Source: SBAX01 sp964646605 (GTDB lineage: Bacteria > Planctomycetota > Phycisphaerae > UBA1845). Taken from it: a stretch of DNA of 64,000 nucleotides. Positions within the stretch are counted from its first letter, which is position 1, and each line of letters begins with the position of its first letter. This document shows, piece by piece, positions 9,119 through 16,297 of the stretch. Under the pieces are notes generated by a model. It did no database searches. It was given only the letters and a program-made list of their open reading frames with translations, and had not been told where the DNA came from. The stretch covers positions 1-64,000 of the forward strand of contig CAZYEX010000038.1 in NCBI GenBank assembly GCA_964646605.1, in the 5' to 3' direction. Position numbers and translations under genes: made by a program.

Positions 9119-9588
9119 GACCAAAGGATAACGCGCACGACCCGCGGACGCTACGCGGGACCGAAATGTCCCCCCCATCCAGCGCCGGATAACTCCCATC
9201 GCGCAGGGTTAGCATTTGCAAACGGCGAGCTTGCCGCCCGCCCGCCATATCATAGATTTGGGTGTTCAGTTCGATCGCCCGGCGATCGAACCTACCGCGG
9301 GGCGTCGGCAGGAGGGGGACGTACTCCGACCGCTTTGGGTGACGGCGTTCTCGGTCCCAGCGGTGCCAAGGTCCCAAGACGGACGCAGCCGAACCAAACT
9401 CGATCCCGAACAAAGCCTACCCTTGTGCGATGCGACACGACGCGCCGTGCAGGGTCGTCGCTGGATGAAGTGGTCAGCCTCTGGTGTGCTTTCCGGATGG
9501 GGAAAGACGCCCGCCGGCCGGGGGGACTTCTTGTCCATCCCGGCCGGTGTGGTTTTTGATCGACCGCTGTTCGCGCCTCGTCCGAAAG
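9119..9588. other. Upstream region of aceE, no gene
   Basis: About 470 bases separate aceE from the end of the periplasmic coiled-coil gene upstream on the same strand. It contains the palindrome and -10-like box listed separately; no convincing coding frame is seen in the remainder. Confidence 0.5.
9249..9291 (-). promoter_or_regulatory. Operator-like palindrome with a -10-like box upstream of aceE
   Basis: On the aceE strand a 23-base near-perfect palindrome occupies 9291-9269: two 11-base arms, GTTCGATCGCC and GGCGATCGAAC, around a single central base. Fourteen bases further downstream TATGAT (9254-9249) matches a -10 box at five of six positions, about 130 bases ahead of the aceE start. 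No good -35 box is present and the palindrome covers the place where one would lie, as expected for a repressor or activator site. The regulator is unknown. Confidence 0.45.
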
Positions 9589-10356
9589 TTATTCCGGCTT
9601 GTTCTTCACCGGCGCTTCCTCCCCGACGTCCGATTCCGCGTCGTCGAAAAGAGGAACCTCCGGCGGGGGGTGTTCCAGGAGCTTGGATACGCGCTGCCGG
9701 ATCAGGCCGGGGCGCATGCTCTCCGCCTGACTCAGGCGATCTTTGAGCACCGTTAGCCGGGCCTCGAGTTCCTTGATTTCCAGCTCCCGCCGCTCATGCC
9801 GGCAGTCGAACGCCTTGCCCGCCAGCTCTTCGACTTGAACGCGCAGCCGTTTCTTGGCGGCCTCATCCGTGGCACGACGGTATCGCGCCGCCGTCTGACG
9901 GATTTCCATCTCGATTTGACGCTCGCGGATCATCACCGCCCCCAGCCGCGGGTCGCTTCGCAGCGTCTCCATGATCTTCCGCATCTGCGGTCCGATCATG
10001 GTCATCCGCCGCGCGTACCGCGCCGGTTCCGCATCGTGAAGCCGCTGCAGCTCGACGTACAAGCGCGGAAAACTCTCCTCCATGAACGACTCGACCTGCT
10101 TGCGCTCCGCCTCCGGCCAGAGCTGCCACCGCCGCGGACCCCCCATCATGCCACGCGGACGACCCTCGGGAGGATGTCCCCAACGACCGGGACGCGGCGA
10201 CTCATCGTCGTCCAAGTCCGGCGGTTCACGCCCCTCATCCGAGACCTCACGCGCCGTCCGCGCAGGAGGCTGGGCATCGGCCCGCTCCATAGGCACGAGA
10301 CCAAGGACACACGCCGCCGTAACCCATCCGACCCGAGCTAGTAGATGAGGGAACAT
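9589..10356 (-). CDS. Exported coiled-coil protein following an ECF sigma unit
   Basis: Encodes 255 residues from the ATG at 10356, 16 bases after the stop of the preceding membrane protein gene. The first 29 residues form a signal peptide (LLARVGWVTAACVLGLV, then ADAQPP). An acidic/proline-rich stretch and a glycine-methionine segment (RGMMGGPRRW) precede a long highly charged helical region (about residues 90-235) with repeated arginine, glutamate and lysine, for example RRELEIKELEARLTVLKDRL. The helical, charged, periplasmic character is like CpxP/Spy-type stress chaperones, but I see no clear LTxxQ motif, so this is only a likeness. Position at the end of a sigma / membrane-protein unit suggests that it takes part in an envelope stress response. 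Confidence 0.7.
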   Translation of the reverse strand: MFPHLLARVGWVTAACVLGLVPMERADAQPPARTAREVSDEGREPPDLDDDESPRPGRWGHPPEGRPRGMMGGPRRWQLWPEAERKQVESFMEESFPRLYVELQRLHDAEPARYARRMTMIGPQMRKIMETLRSDPRLGAVMIRERQIEMEIRQTAARYRRATDEAAKKRLRVQVEELAGKAFDCRHERRELEIKELEARLTVLKDRLSQAESMRPGLIRQRVSKLLEHPPPEVPLFDDAESDVGEEAPVKNKPE

Positions 10357-10372
10357 GGTGGATAACCGATTC

Positions 10373-10882
10373 CTACGCCCCGTCGCCTCCGACTTCCCCA
10401 TCCGGTTCCGAAAGGTCCATCCACGACCCATCCTCCGCCGTGTCATAGTCCGACAGCGCCCCGCGAAGTTCGTCCAGCTCGCGGTCGAATGCGTCCTCCG
10501 ATACATACTGCGCGAACGCCGCGGCGTAACCGACGTCCGCATCTTCCTCGCCCACTTCGGTCGAACGCCACGGACCCTGCACGAACGCGATCGCCAGAAC
10601 CGCCGCCGCACTCAAACCCGCCCCCGACCACAACGAAAAACGCAGCATCCGGCGACGCGACTGTGGCACGGCGACGGATTCGCGGACCGCCCCCCGCATC
10701 CGACCCGCCAGACCCAAGGGTACGCCCACGCCCATCTGTTGGGCGAACCACCGTTCCTCCACCGCGATCCGCACGTGACGCTTGATCCGCGTGACATCGA
10801 AGTCCGTCGGCTTGTCGCACATCCCCGCGAACCACTGTTCATCGCGCTCCAGCGCGGCCATATCAGGATCAGAAGGATTCAT
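10373..10882 (-). CDS. Single-pass membrane protein, probable anti-sigma factor
   Basis: Encodes 169 residues. The start MNPSDPDMAALERDEQ is fixed by a 4-base ATGA overlap with the sigma factor gene. Residues 1-75 are soluble and charged, a hydrophobic segment (SGAGLSAAAVLAIAFVQG) follows at about 85-105, and the C-terminal about 65 residues are acidic and probably periplasmic. Translational coupling to an ECF sigma gene and this topology are typical of anti-sigma factors. It lacks the HxxxCxxC zinc motif of the ZAS class, having a single cysteine in the soluble part, so it belongs to another or unrecognised class. Role inferred from context. Confidence 0.65.
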   Translation of the reverse strand: MNPSDPDMAALERDEQWFAGMCDKPTDFDVTRIKRHVRIAVEERWFAQQMGVGVPLGLAGRMRGAVRESVAVPQSRRRMLRFSLWSGAGLSAAAVLAIAFVQGPWRSTEVGEEDADVGYAAAFAQYVSEDAFDRELDELRGALSDYDTAEDGSWMDLSEPDGEVGGDGA

Positions 10883-11466
10883 GCATCCGCCTCCATCCAG
10901 CGCCGAAGCTTCGCCAGCCCGCGATGCCCGCGAGCCAGCACCGTCCCCAACGGCGACGCGGTGTACGCAGCCACTTCCGCAAAGCTGAGCTCGCCGTAAT
11001 GCCGCAAGAGAATCACCTCGCGCTCCGCCCAGGGCAGCCGACCCAGGCACTCCTCCAGTCGGCCTTTCGTCCCATCGTCGATCCGCCCACGATCAGCATC
11101 GCTCGTCCCCGTCGCCCCGGCCGCATCCGCAACCTCCGAAAGAACGTCGTTGTCGCCGGCTTGGGCGACAAGGTCCGTCGAAAAGCGCCGCACCCGATCC
11201 CGCGCCAGATTCCCCGCAATCTTGAACAACCAGGCCTCGAACCGCCCATCCTCTCGATACCCCGCGATACCCTGCACCACGCGAAGAAAAACGTCTTGTA
11301 CCAGGTCCTCGGGATCGACCCCGCGCCCCAGCATCCGCTGGAAAAAGCCGTACAAGCGCGGGGCATAAGCATCGACGATCTCATCGAAGGCCCCGGCGTC
11401 GAGGGCCTTGGCGCGGCGGACGATCGCGGCCCATTCCGCTGACACGGCGCTGGCACGATCGTCCAT
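10879..11466 (-). CDS. ECF-type RNA polymerase sigma factor
   Basis: Encodes 195 residues from the ATG at 11466; an in-frame start 27 codons earlier would translate an inverted repeat and is rejected. Region 2 reads YAPRLYGFFQRMLGRG followed by the conserved VDPEDLVQDVFLRVVQG, and region 4 has the usual helix-turn-helix LPWAEREVILLRHYGELSFAEVA with GTVLARGHRGLAKLR at the end. Regions 1 and 3 are absent, as in extracytoplasmic-function sigma factors. The linker between regions 2 and 4 is unusually long and acidic. The gene overlaps the probable anti-sigma gene by 4 bases, so both are translated together; the exported coiled-coil gene follows. The signal sensed is not visible. Confidence 0.9.
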   Translation of the reverse strand: MDDRASAVSAEWAAIVRRAKALDAGAFDEIVDAYAPRLYGFFQRMLGRGVDPEDLVQDVFLRVVQGIAGYREDGRFEAWLFKIAGNLARDRVRRFSTDLVAQAGDNDVLSEVADAAGATGTSDADRGRIDDGTKGRLEECLGRLPWAEREVILLRHYGELSFAEVAAYTASPLGTVLARGHRGLAKLRRWMEADA

Positions 11467-11493
11467 CGCTCTCGTTTCCGCGATCCCCCTCAA

Positions 11494-11518
11494 CCCCTCT
11501 CCCTCCCAGGGAGAGGGG
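11494..11518. repeat. Perfect inverted repeat ahead of the sigma factor gene
   Basis: Arms CCCCTCTCCCT (11494-11504) and AGGGAGAGGGG (11508-11518) with a 3-base loop, followed by a G-rich tract. Similar CCCTCTCCC/GGGAGAGGG elements recur as dispersed intergenic repeats in many GC-rich bacterial genomes (recalled, not searched here). Confidence 0.6.
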
Positions 11519-11609
11519 CAGGGGGTGAGGGTGGAGCGCCGCGACATCCGCAGGTTGCCCCCTCACACAACCCTCACTCCGAGGCGGAGGGAGTTCTCAG
11601 TACAAGTTC

Positions 11610-12401
11610 CTACGGACAGTGCTGTTCCAGGCACCTCCGCAGAAAGTTCTGCGCCTGCTCCGTGCAGACTTCGTCCGTACCGCCGGCCTCGATGCACGAA
11701 GCTCGCATCCGTCGAGCCCCGATGGAGCAGGCCTCGTTGCAATCATCGGCCTCCACGCAGTGCTCCACGAAGCAATCCGTCCCCACCGCCCGCGCCCGAA
11801 CCTCGCACGCCTCCGCCTCCCCGCCGTTCTCGATGCACCGGCGATAGGCATGCCGACCCACGTCGGCACAGTACGCGTCGCAATCCGGCGGCGGAAGATC
11901 GCAGCGCTCCACCAGGCAATGGCCGGTCATGTGCCGCGCCCGCCCCGCACACTCTTCCTCCGCGACTCCCGCCGCGATGCACTCCTCATACGCCTCCGCG
12001 GCCTTCGCACGGCACAGCTCGGGACAATCCGGCGGCGGTGGGCAACGCTCCTCGACGCAGCGGGCCACCCAACGATGCGCCCGTGTCGAGCATTCCTCTT
12101 CCGACCCGCCCGCGGCCACGCAATCGCGGTACACCCGCCGACCGCCGCGAAGACACTGCTCCTCGCACGTCGGCGGCGTCGCGCATCCTTCGAGACACCG
12201 CTGTAGGAAAGCCTCCGCCCGCGCGCGGCAAGCGGCCTCATCCCCCCCGTTGTCCACGCAGTCCTGGAATCCGTGCCCCGCCCGTTGTCGGCACTGCTCC
12301 GCACACCGCTCCGGACTCGGCGGCGGCTTCGTCTGCCCCAACGCCAACCCCGCACCCCATCCCCATACGGTTCCCACCAAGACCCATCTCGCCATCCTCA
12401 T
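11610..12401 (-). CDS. Secreted protein of five tandem cysteine-rich repeats
   Basis: Encodes 263 residues. The ATG at 12401 has AAGGAG 7 bases upstream and gives a signal peptide (MRMARWVLVGTVWGWGAGLALGQ). The rest consists of five repeats of about 46 residues, each with six cysteines at similar spacing: an opening C-x3-C (CAEQC, CEEQC, CPELC, CDAYC, CNEAC), a third cysteine in a helix (FQDC, YRDC, YEEC, YRRC, RASC), a Gly-rich turn before a fourth (EAAC, EEEC, EEEC, EAEAC, DEVC), and a closing pair such as RCLEGC, RCVEERC or RCLEQHC. This suggests a row of small disulfide-bonded helical modules outside the cytoplasm. I recognise no named family. It lies alone between the sigma unit and glmS. 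Confidence 0.8.
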   Translation of the reverse strand: MRMARWVLVGTVWGWGAGLALGQTKPPPSPERCAEQCRQRAGHGFQDCVDNGGDEAACRARAEAFLQRCLEGCATPPTCEEQCLRGGRRVYRDCVAAGGSEEECSTRAHRWVARCVEERCPPPPDCPELCRAKAAEAYEECIAAGVAEEECAGRARHMTGHCLVERCDLPPPDCDAYCADVGRHAYRRCIENGGEAEACEVRARAVGTDCFVEHCVEADDCNEACSIGARRMRASCIEAGGTDEVCTEQAQNFLRRCLEQHCP

Positions 12402-13161
12402 TTTCGGACTCCTTGATCCACGCCTTCCCATGCCCTCCCACACCCCGGGGAGGGTTCCAACACGCCTAACGAATCCCCCGCCCCGGTATTGCAACCGCAA
12501 TAGAAACCCAACACAAAAAAAGAACCCCGCCCGGAAACGCTTTATCCGAACCGCGAGCGCGAGCGACCGGTCTTGGTCGTGTTGCCACACGATCACCATC
12601 CCGACGGTCAGGAGGCGCGCAACCTGGCGCCGTTTGGCAGTCGGACAGTCCCACCCATGATCGGCGCCCCGCGCTCCACCCACCGATCACCATACAAGTT
12701 CTATACGCGGAGGACTGAACGGCATGATCCCGCGACACCCGATCAATTTCCCAAACGAGGCGCGTTACCCGCTCGAAAGCGGCGCTGAATCTCCGCGTCC
12801 CACGAACCAAATCCGCCCATCGACCCTCTTGCCCCACGGCAATTCCGTCACAGATGAGCCGAACTACGCCGACCAAGGAAAACGAATTCGCCGAAACGAA
12901 CCCATTCCCCCCTCTGGCCGCATCAAAAACGCGGTTTCTGTCCCGCAAAATGGCTTCGTTTACGCCTTCCGACCCCGAAAAATGGCTTCGTTTTCGTTGT
13001 CCAACGCCGCCCCACCCCATTTGCCGCGCACCGCCCATTCGCCGATAATCACAGACAGCCGAGGCATGCGGCAATCGCCGCCCGACTCGAATTCGGCCTG
13101 CAATGGGTCGGCGGTTTTCGTCGCACCTTGGCGCGGCCCGGACGTAAGGAGCTTGGAAGGT
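12402..13161. other. Long divergent intergenic region upstream of glmS with repeated sequence
   Basis: About 760 bases between the cysteine-repeat gene and glmS, which point away from each other. A 15-base direct repeat starting AAAATGGCTTCG occurs at 12947-12961 and 12979-12993, next to other short A-rich motifs around 12880-12910. The frame of glmS remains open through much of this region, but nothing upstream of MCGIIGYVG resembles the enzyme. No glmS ribozyme was recognised. Confidence 0.5.
12947..12993. repeat. 15-base direct repeat upstream of glmS
   Basis: AAAATGGCTTCGTTT occurs at 12947-12961 and again at 12979-12993, a 32-base period. It resembles short dispersed repeats in planctomycete intergenic DNA (recollection, unsearched). 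Confidence 0.5.
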
Positions 13162-14985
13162 ATGTGCGGAATCATCGGGTACGTGGGACGCCGACCGGCG
13201 CTGCCCATTCTCATCGAGGGTCTTCGTCGCATGGAGTACCGCGGCTACGACTCGTCCGGGGTCGCCCTGATCGAGCCGGGCAAGCTGCGCGTCACGAAAT
13301 CCGCAGGGCGACTCAGCGTCCTCGAACAGATGCTCGATTTCCAAGCCACCCCCACCACGGGCCTGGGGCACACCCGCTGGGCAACCCACGGCGCTCCCAC
13401 CGACGTCAACGCCCACCCCCACCTGGACGTCACCGGCCGCATCGCCGTCATCCACAACGGTCAGATCGAAAACGCAAGGTCGCTGCGAACGTACCTCGAA
13501 CGTCAAGGCATCGAGTTCCAAAGCGAGACCGATACCGAAGCCCTCGCCCAACTCATCAGCCGGTTCTATCAGGGCGATCTCGAGCAGGCCGTCCGCCAGA
13601 CGCTCCACGAAATCTCCGGCGCCTACGCCATCGCCGTGGTCTGCGCCGACGAACCGGAGGTCATCGTCGCCGCCCGCAACGGCGGACCGCTGCTCATCGG
13701 CGTGGGCAAGGGCGAGCACCTGGTCGCCTCCGACCCCGCGGCCATCCTCTCCCACACCACCCAGGTCGTGTACCTCAGTGACGGCGAGATGGCACGCATC
13801 ACCCCCGATCACGTGCGCATGACCACCCTCGACGCCATGCCCGTCAGCAAGGACGTCGAGGAGATCGAGTGGTCCCTCGATCAGATCGAGCTCTCCGGCT
13901 ACGACCACTTCATGCTCAAGGAGATCGACGAACAGCCAGCGGCTTTGGAGAACTGCCTCCGCGGTCGCATCGAACCGCGCAGCGGGGCCGTACACCTCGG
14001 CGGATTGGTCGATTGCACCCGCGAACTCACCCGCGCCAAGCGCTTTATCCTCACCGGATGCGGCACGGCATGGCACGCCGCACTCGTCGGAGAGTATCTC
14101 TTCGAGGAGTTGATTCGCACGCCCACGGAAACCGAATACGCCAGCGAGTTCCGTTATCGCAACCCGGTCATCGACGACGGCACGGTGGTCATCGCCGTGT
14201 CCCAAAGCGGGGAGACCGCGGACACCCTCGCGGCCTTGGTGGAGGCCAAGCAGCGCGGAGCGCTCGCCCTCGGGGTGGTCAACGTGGTCGGCTCCAGCAT
14301 CGCCCGCGAGACCGACGCCGGAGTCTTTCTGCACGTGGGCCCCGAGATCGGCGTCGCCAGCACGAAAGCATTCACCGCTCAAGTGGCCGTGCTCGCCATG
14401 ATCGCCTGCTACCTCGGTCGGCGAAAACATCTTTCCCCCGCCTCGGCCATCCAGTTCATCACCGCCCTCTCGCAAATCCCCAAACAGATCGCGGAGCTCG
14501 TGGAGCGCGCCGACGAAGCCAAGCTCGTCGCCGAGCGCTTCTCCGGTTTTGACAATTGGCTCTACCTCGGCCGCGGATACAACTACCCCGTGGCCCTCGA
14601 AGGGGCTCTCAAGCTCAAGGAAATCAGCTACATCCACGCCGAGGGCCTACCTGCCGCGGAGATGAAACACGGCCCCATCGCCCTCATCCACGAAGGAATG
14701 CCAGTAGTTGTCATCGCCACGGCCGGCAGCCAGTACGACCGCATCTCCAACAACATCGCCCAGGTCCGCGCCCGCGGCGGAAGCATCATCGCCGTCGCCA
14801 CCGAAGGCGACCGCGAAATCGCCAAAATGGCCGAACACGTCCTCTACGTCCCCGACACCATCGAACCCCTCCAACCCCTGCTCACCGTCGTCCCCCTGCA
14901 GCTCATCGCCTACCACGCCGCCGTCCTCCGCGGATGCAACGTCGACAAACCCCGTAACCTCGCCAAAAGCGTCACGGTGGAGTAG
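13162..14985 (+). CDS. glmS: Glutamine--fructose-6-phosphate aminotransferase (isomerizing)
   Basis: Encodes 607 residues, the normal length. GlmS makes glucosamine-6-phosphate from fructose-6-phosphate and glutamine, the entry to UDP-GlcNAc and so to peptidoglycan and LPS. The start MCGIIGYVG places the nucleophile Cys2 correctly after initiator-Met removal, with GGAAGG just upstream. The glutaminase domain shows RRMEYRGYDSSGVAL, GHTRWATHG and HNGQIEN; two SIS sugar-isomerase domains follow with GCGTAWHAAL, VSQSGETADTLAAL, EVGVASTKAFTAQVA-like sequence, and the C-terminal block YIHAEGLPAAEMKHGPIALI ending DKPRNLAKSVTVE. Several inverted repeats follow the stop codon. The presence of glmS agrees with the other cell-wall gene in the window (dacB). 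Confidence 0.98.
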   Translation: MCGIIGYVGRRPALPILIEGLRRMEYRGYDSSGVALIEPGKLRVTKSAGRLSVLEQMLDFQATPTTGLGHTRWATHGAPTDVNAHPHLDVTGRIAVIHNGQIENARSLRTYLERQGIEFQSETDTEALAQLISRFYQGDLEQAVRQTLHEISGAYAIAVVCADEPEVIVAARNGGPLLIGVGKGEHLVASDPAAILSHTTQVVYLSDGEMARITPDHVRMTTLDAMPVSKDVEEIEWSLDQIELSGYDHFMLKEIDEQPAALENCLRGRIEPRSGAVHLGGLVDCTRELTRAKRFILTGCGTAWHAALVGEYLFEELIRTPTETEYASEFRYRNPVIDDGTVVIAVSQSGETADTLAALVEAKQRGALALGVVNVVGSSIARETDAGVFLHVGPEIGVASTKAFTAQVAVLAMIACYLGRRKHLSPASAIQFITALSQIPKQIAELVERADEAKLVAERFSGFDNWLYLGRGYNYPVALEGALKLKEISYIHAEGLPAAEMKHGPIALIHEGMPVVVIATAGSQYDRISNNIAQVRARGGSIIAVATEGDREIAKMAEHVLYVPDTIEPLQPLLTVVPLQLIAYHAAVLRGCNVDKPRNLAKSVTVE

Positions 14986-15438
14986 CGCCGCACCGTCCGC
15001 AAGATGCCACATCGTGGCACCCATCCTGGTAAGATGTAGCGCCACCCCTTGTGGGTGGCGCACTGGTTGCTTCGCACTCCCCTCTCCGACCCTGTAAGGG
15101 TCAAAGATCATAGCCGGGGGTTGCGTCCCGACGCACCTCGGGGCGCTACCCCCGGAACACGCCCCCCAAGCACCTCCCCCCTTACCAAGGGGGGATTGAG
15201 GGGGGTTGTTCGGACCGCGCGAGGCGAAGTACCCAGTTCGAAAGCCCGCCGACCCACCACCTCCCGCGACACGCGGATTCAACGCCTTGCAATGACACCC
15301 GGCGCCTTGGTACGATCGGCCAACTCGTCGGTTCGACGACTCTCTTGCGTAAGCGTGCTAAGGGTGAGAGTGGCATTCGCACGGGCGGATCGTGGCGCAC
15401 TACACGGTAGGCGTTAGGGGTAGTCAAGGGGGTCAAAG
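14986..15438. other. Intergenic region with a cluster of inverted repeats
   Basis: About 450 bases after glmS. The first 210 contain five separate inverted repeats (listed next); the rest up to the next start codon shows no gene or hairpin that I can support. Confidence 0.6.
15005..15194. repeat. Cluster of five perfect inverted repeats after glmS
   Basis: In order: TGCCAC/GTGGCA (15005-15019); GCGCCACCC/GGGTGGCGC (15039-15061); GACCCT/AGGGTC (15088-15102); CCGGGGGT/ACCCCCGG (15114-15155); CCCCCCTT/AAGGGGGG (15176-15194). The first or second could terminate glmS transcription, although no T-run follows. Different hairpins so close together look like a landing place for dispersed intergenic repeat elements. 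Confidence 0.6.
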
Positions 15439-16197
15439 ATGACTTCTTTTCTAGGGTATCTAGTAGTGCTTAGCATGGGGCAAGCATCTGCAGGAGCCCC
15501 GAAACCGCCCAGCCTGATTCCAGCTCTCAGGGAGGTGGATCAAGCCGTCGATCGTATGCAATTGCCGGTCAACGCCTACATCCCCGGAGCCGATCGACGG
15601 GCGCTCGACGCGGCGATAGAAACGATCATGTCCATGCCCGTGGCAGCCGTTCCCCACTGGGTCAACCTCGCGCCGCAGACCGTGGTTCCCACCGCGGACG
15701 GACTCGAACTCACCGGCACTGTCGCGCCGCAGCGCGCCAAGCGCGTTTTCTACAACGATGCGGAGGCCAACCTTATCGATGATTTCGCCTTCCAACGAAG
15801 GAAGCTCAAGGAGGATCATTGGAGATGCCTCGAAGGTATCAAAGGTGCCGACGCCAACAACAGCGAGGAGTTCGTGTATCGACGGGCGCTCGACGAACTC
15901 GCGCAAAAGGAGGCCAAGGCCCTGCAACCCGGCGAAGAGAACTCCAAGGCTCGCGCGGTGGCGTACAACACCATCAAGGTCATCGCCGTCGCTGCGCCAG
16001 AGGTTGCCCGGTCCATCGATTTTGCCAAGCTTGCGAAGGCCAAGTCCGTGAAGACAACCATTCAGATCAATGGCGTGGAACTTAGCGCCCCGATTGCCGA
16101 GGCGAAGATTCCGTCGCTGCTGTCCGTTGTGCGCGGACAACTGGTCGATGTCGATGCTTCGGTGAAGGGAGGAGCACAGTCCGGTCAAGACCCATGA
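15439..16197 (+). CDS. Hypothetical protein, probably exported
   Basis: Encodes 252 residues with a G-rich ribosome binding site (CAAGGGGG) ahead of the ATG. The N-terminus MTSFLGYLVVLSMGQASAGA is hydrophobic enough to be a short signal peptide, cleaved near AGA. The mature part is mixed helix and strand and rich in charged residues (for example FAFQRRKLKEDHWRCLEGIKG and ELAQKEAKALQPGEENSKA), with a possible beta-rich end (TTIQINGVELSAPIAEAKIP). One cysteine only. I recognise no family and neighbours give no clue: glmS upstream and the OleC-like gene facing it downstream. Confidence 0.65.
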   Translation: MTSFLGYLVVLSMGQASAGAPKPPSLIPALREVDQAVDRMQLPVNAYIPGADRRALDAAIETIMSMPVAAVPHWVNLAPQTVVPTADGLELTGTVAPQRAKRVFYNDAEANLIDDFAFQRRKLKEDHWRCLEGIKGADANNSEEFVYRRALDELAQKEAKALQPGEENSKARAVAYNTIKVIAVAAPEVARSIDFAKLAKAKSVKTTIQINGVELSAPIAEAKIPSLLSVVRGQLVDVDASVKGGAQSGQDP

Positions 16198-16297
16198 TCT
16201 ACTGCCCGCAACGCCTCCTGCGAGCCTTGCCGTGTGACCCGTTTGGCACGGGCGAATTGCCGTCACCGCCAGGCGTGGAAGACGCCGAAGGTGACGT

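Noticed and set aside
6485..9559. Two long plus-strand open frames opposite aceE
   Set aside because: Shadows of aceE, whose thiamine-diphosphate domain is unmistakable.
9589..10611. Longer version of the coiled-coil protein beginning at 10611
   Set aside because: The extra 85 residues overlap the anti-sigma gene and are arginine-rich noise; a signal peptide starts at 10356.
13000..13161. glmS ribozyme upstream of glmS
   Set aside because: I could not find the conserved core or its pairing segments; the enzyme start has an ordinary ribosome binding site.
12466..14637. Open frame of about 720 codons opposite glmS
   Set aside because: It is an artefact of GC-rich codon use in glmS on the other strand; its translation has no family resemblance and no ribosome binding site.
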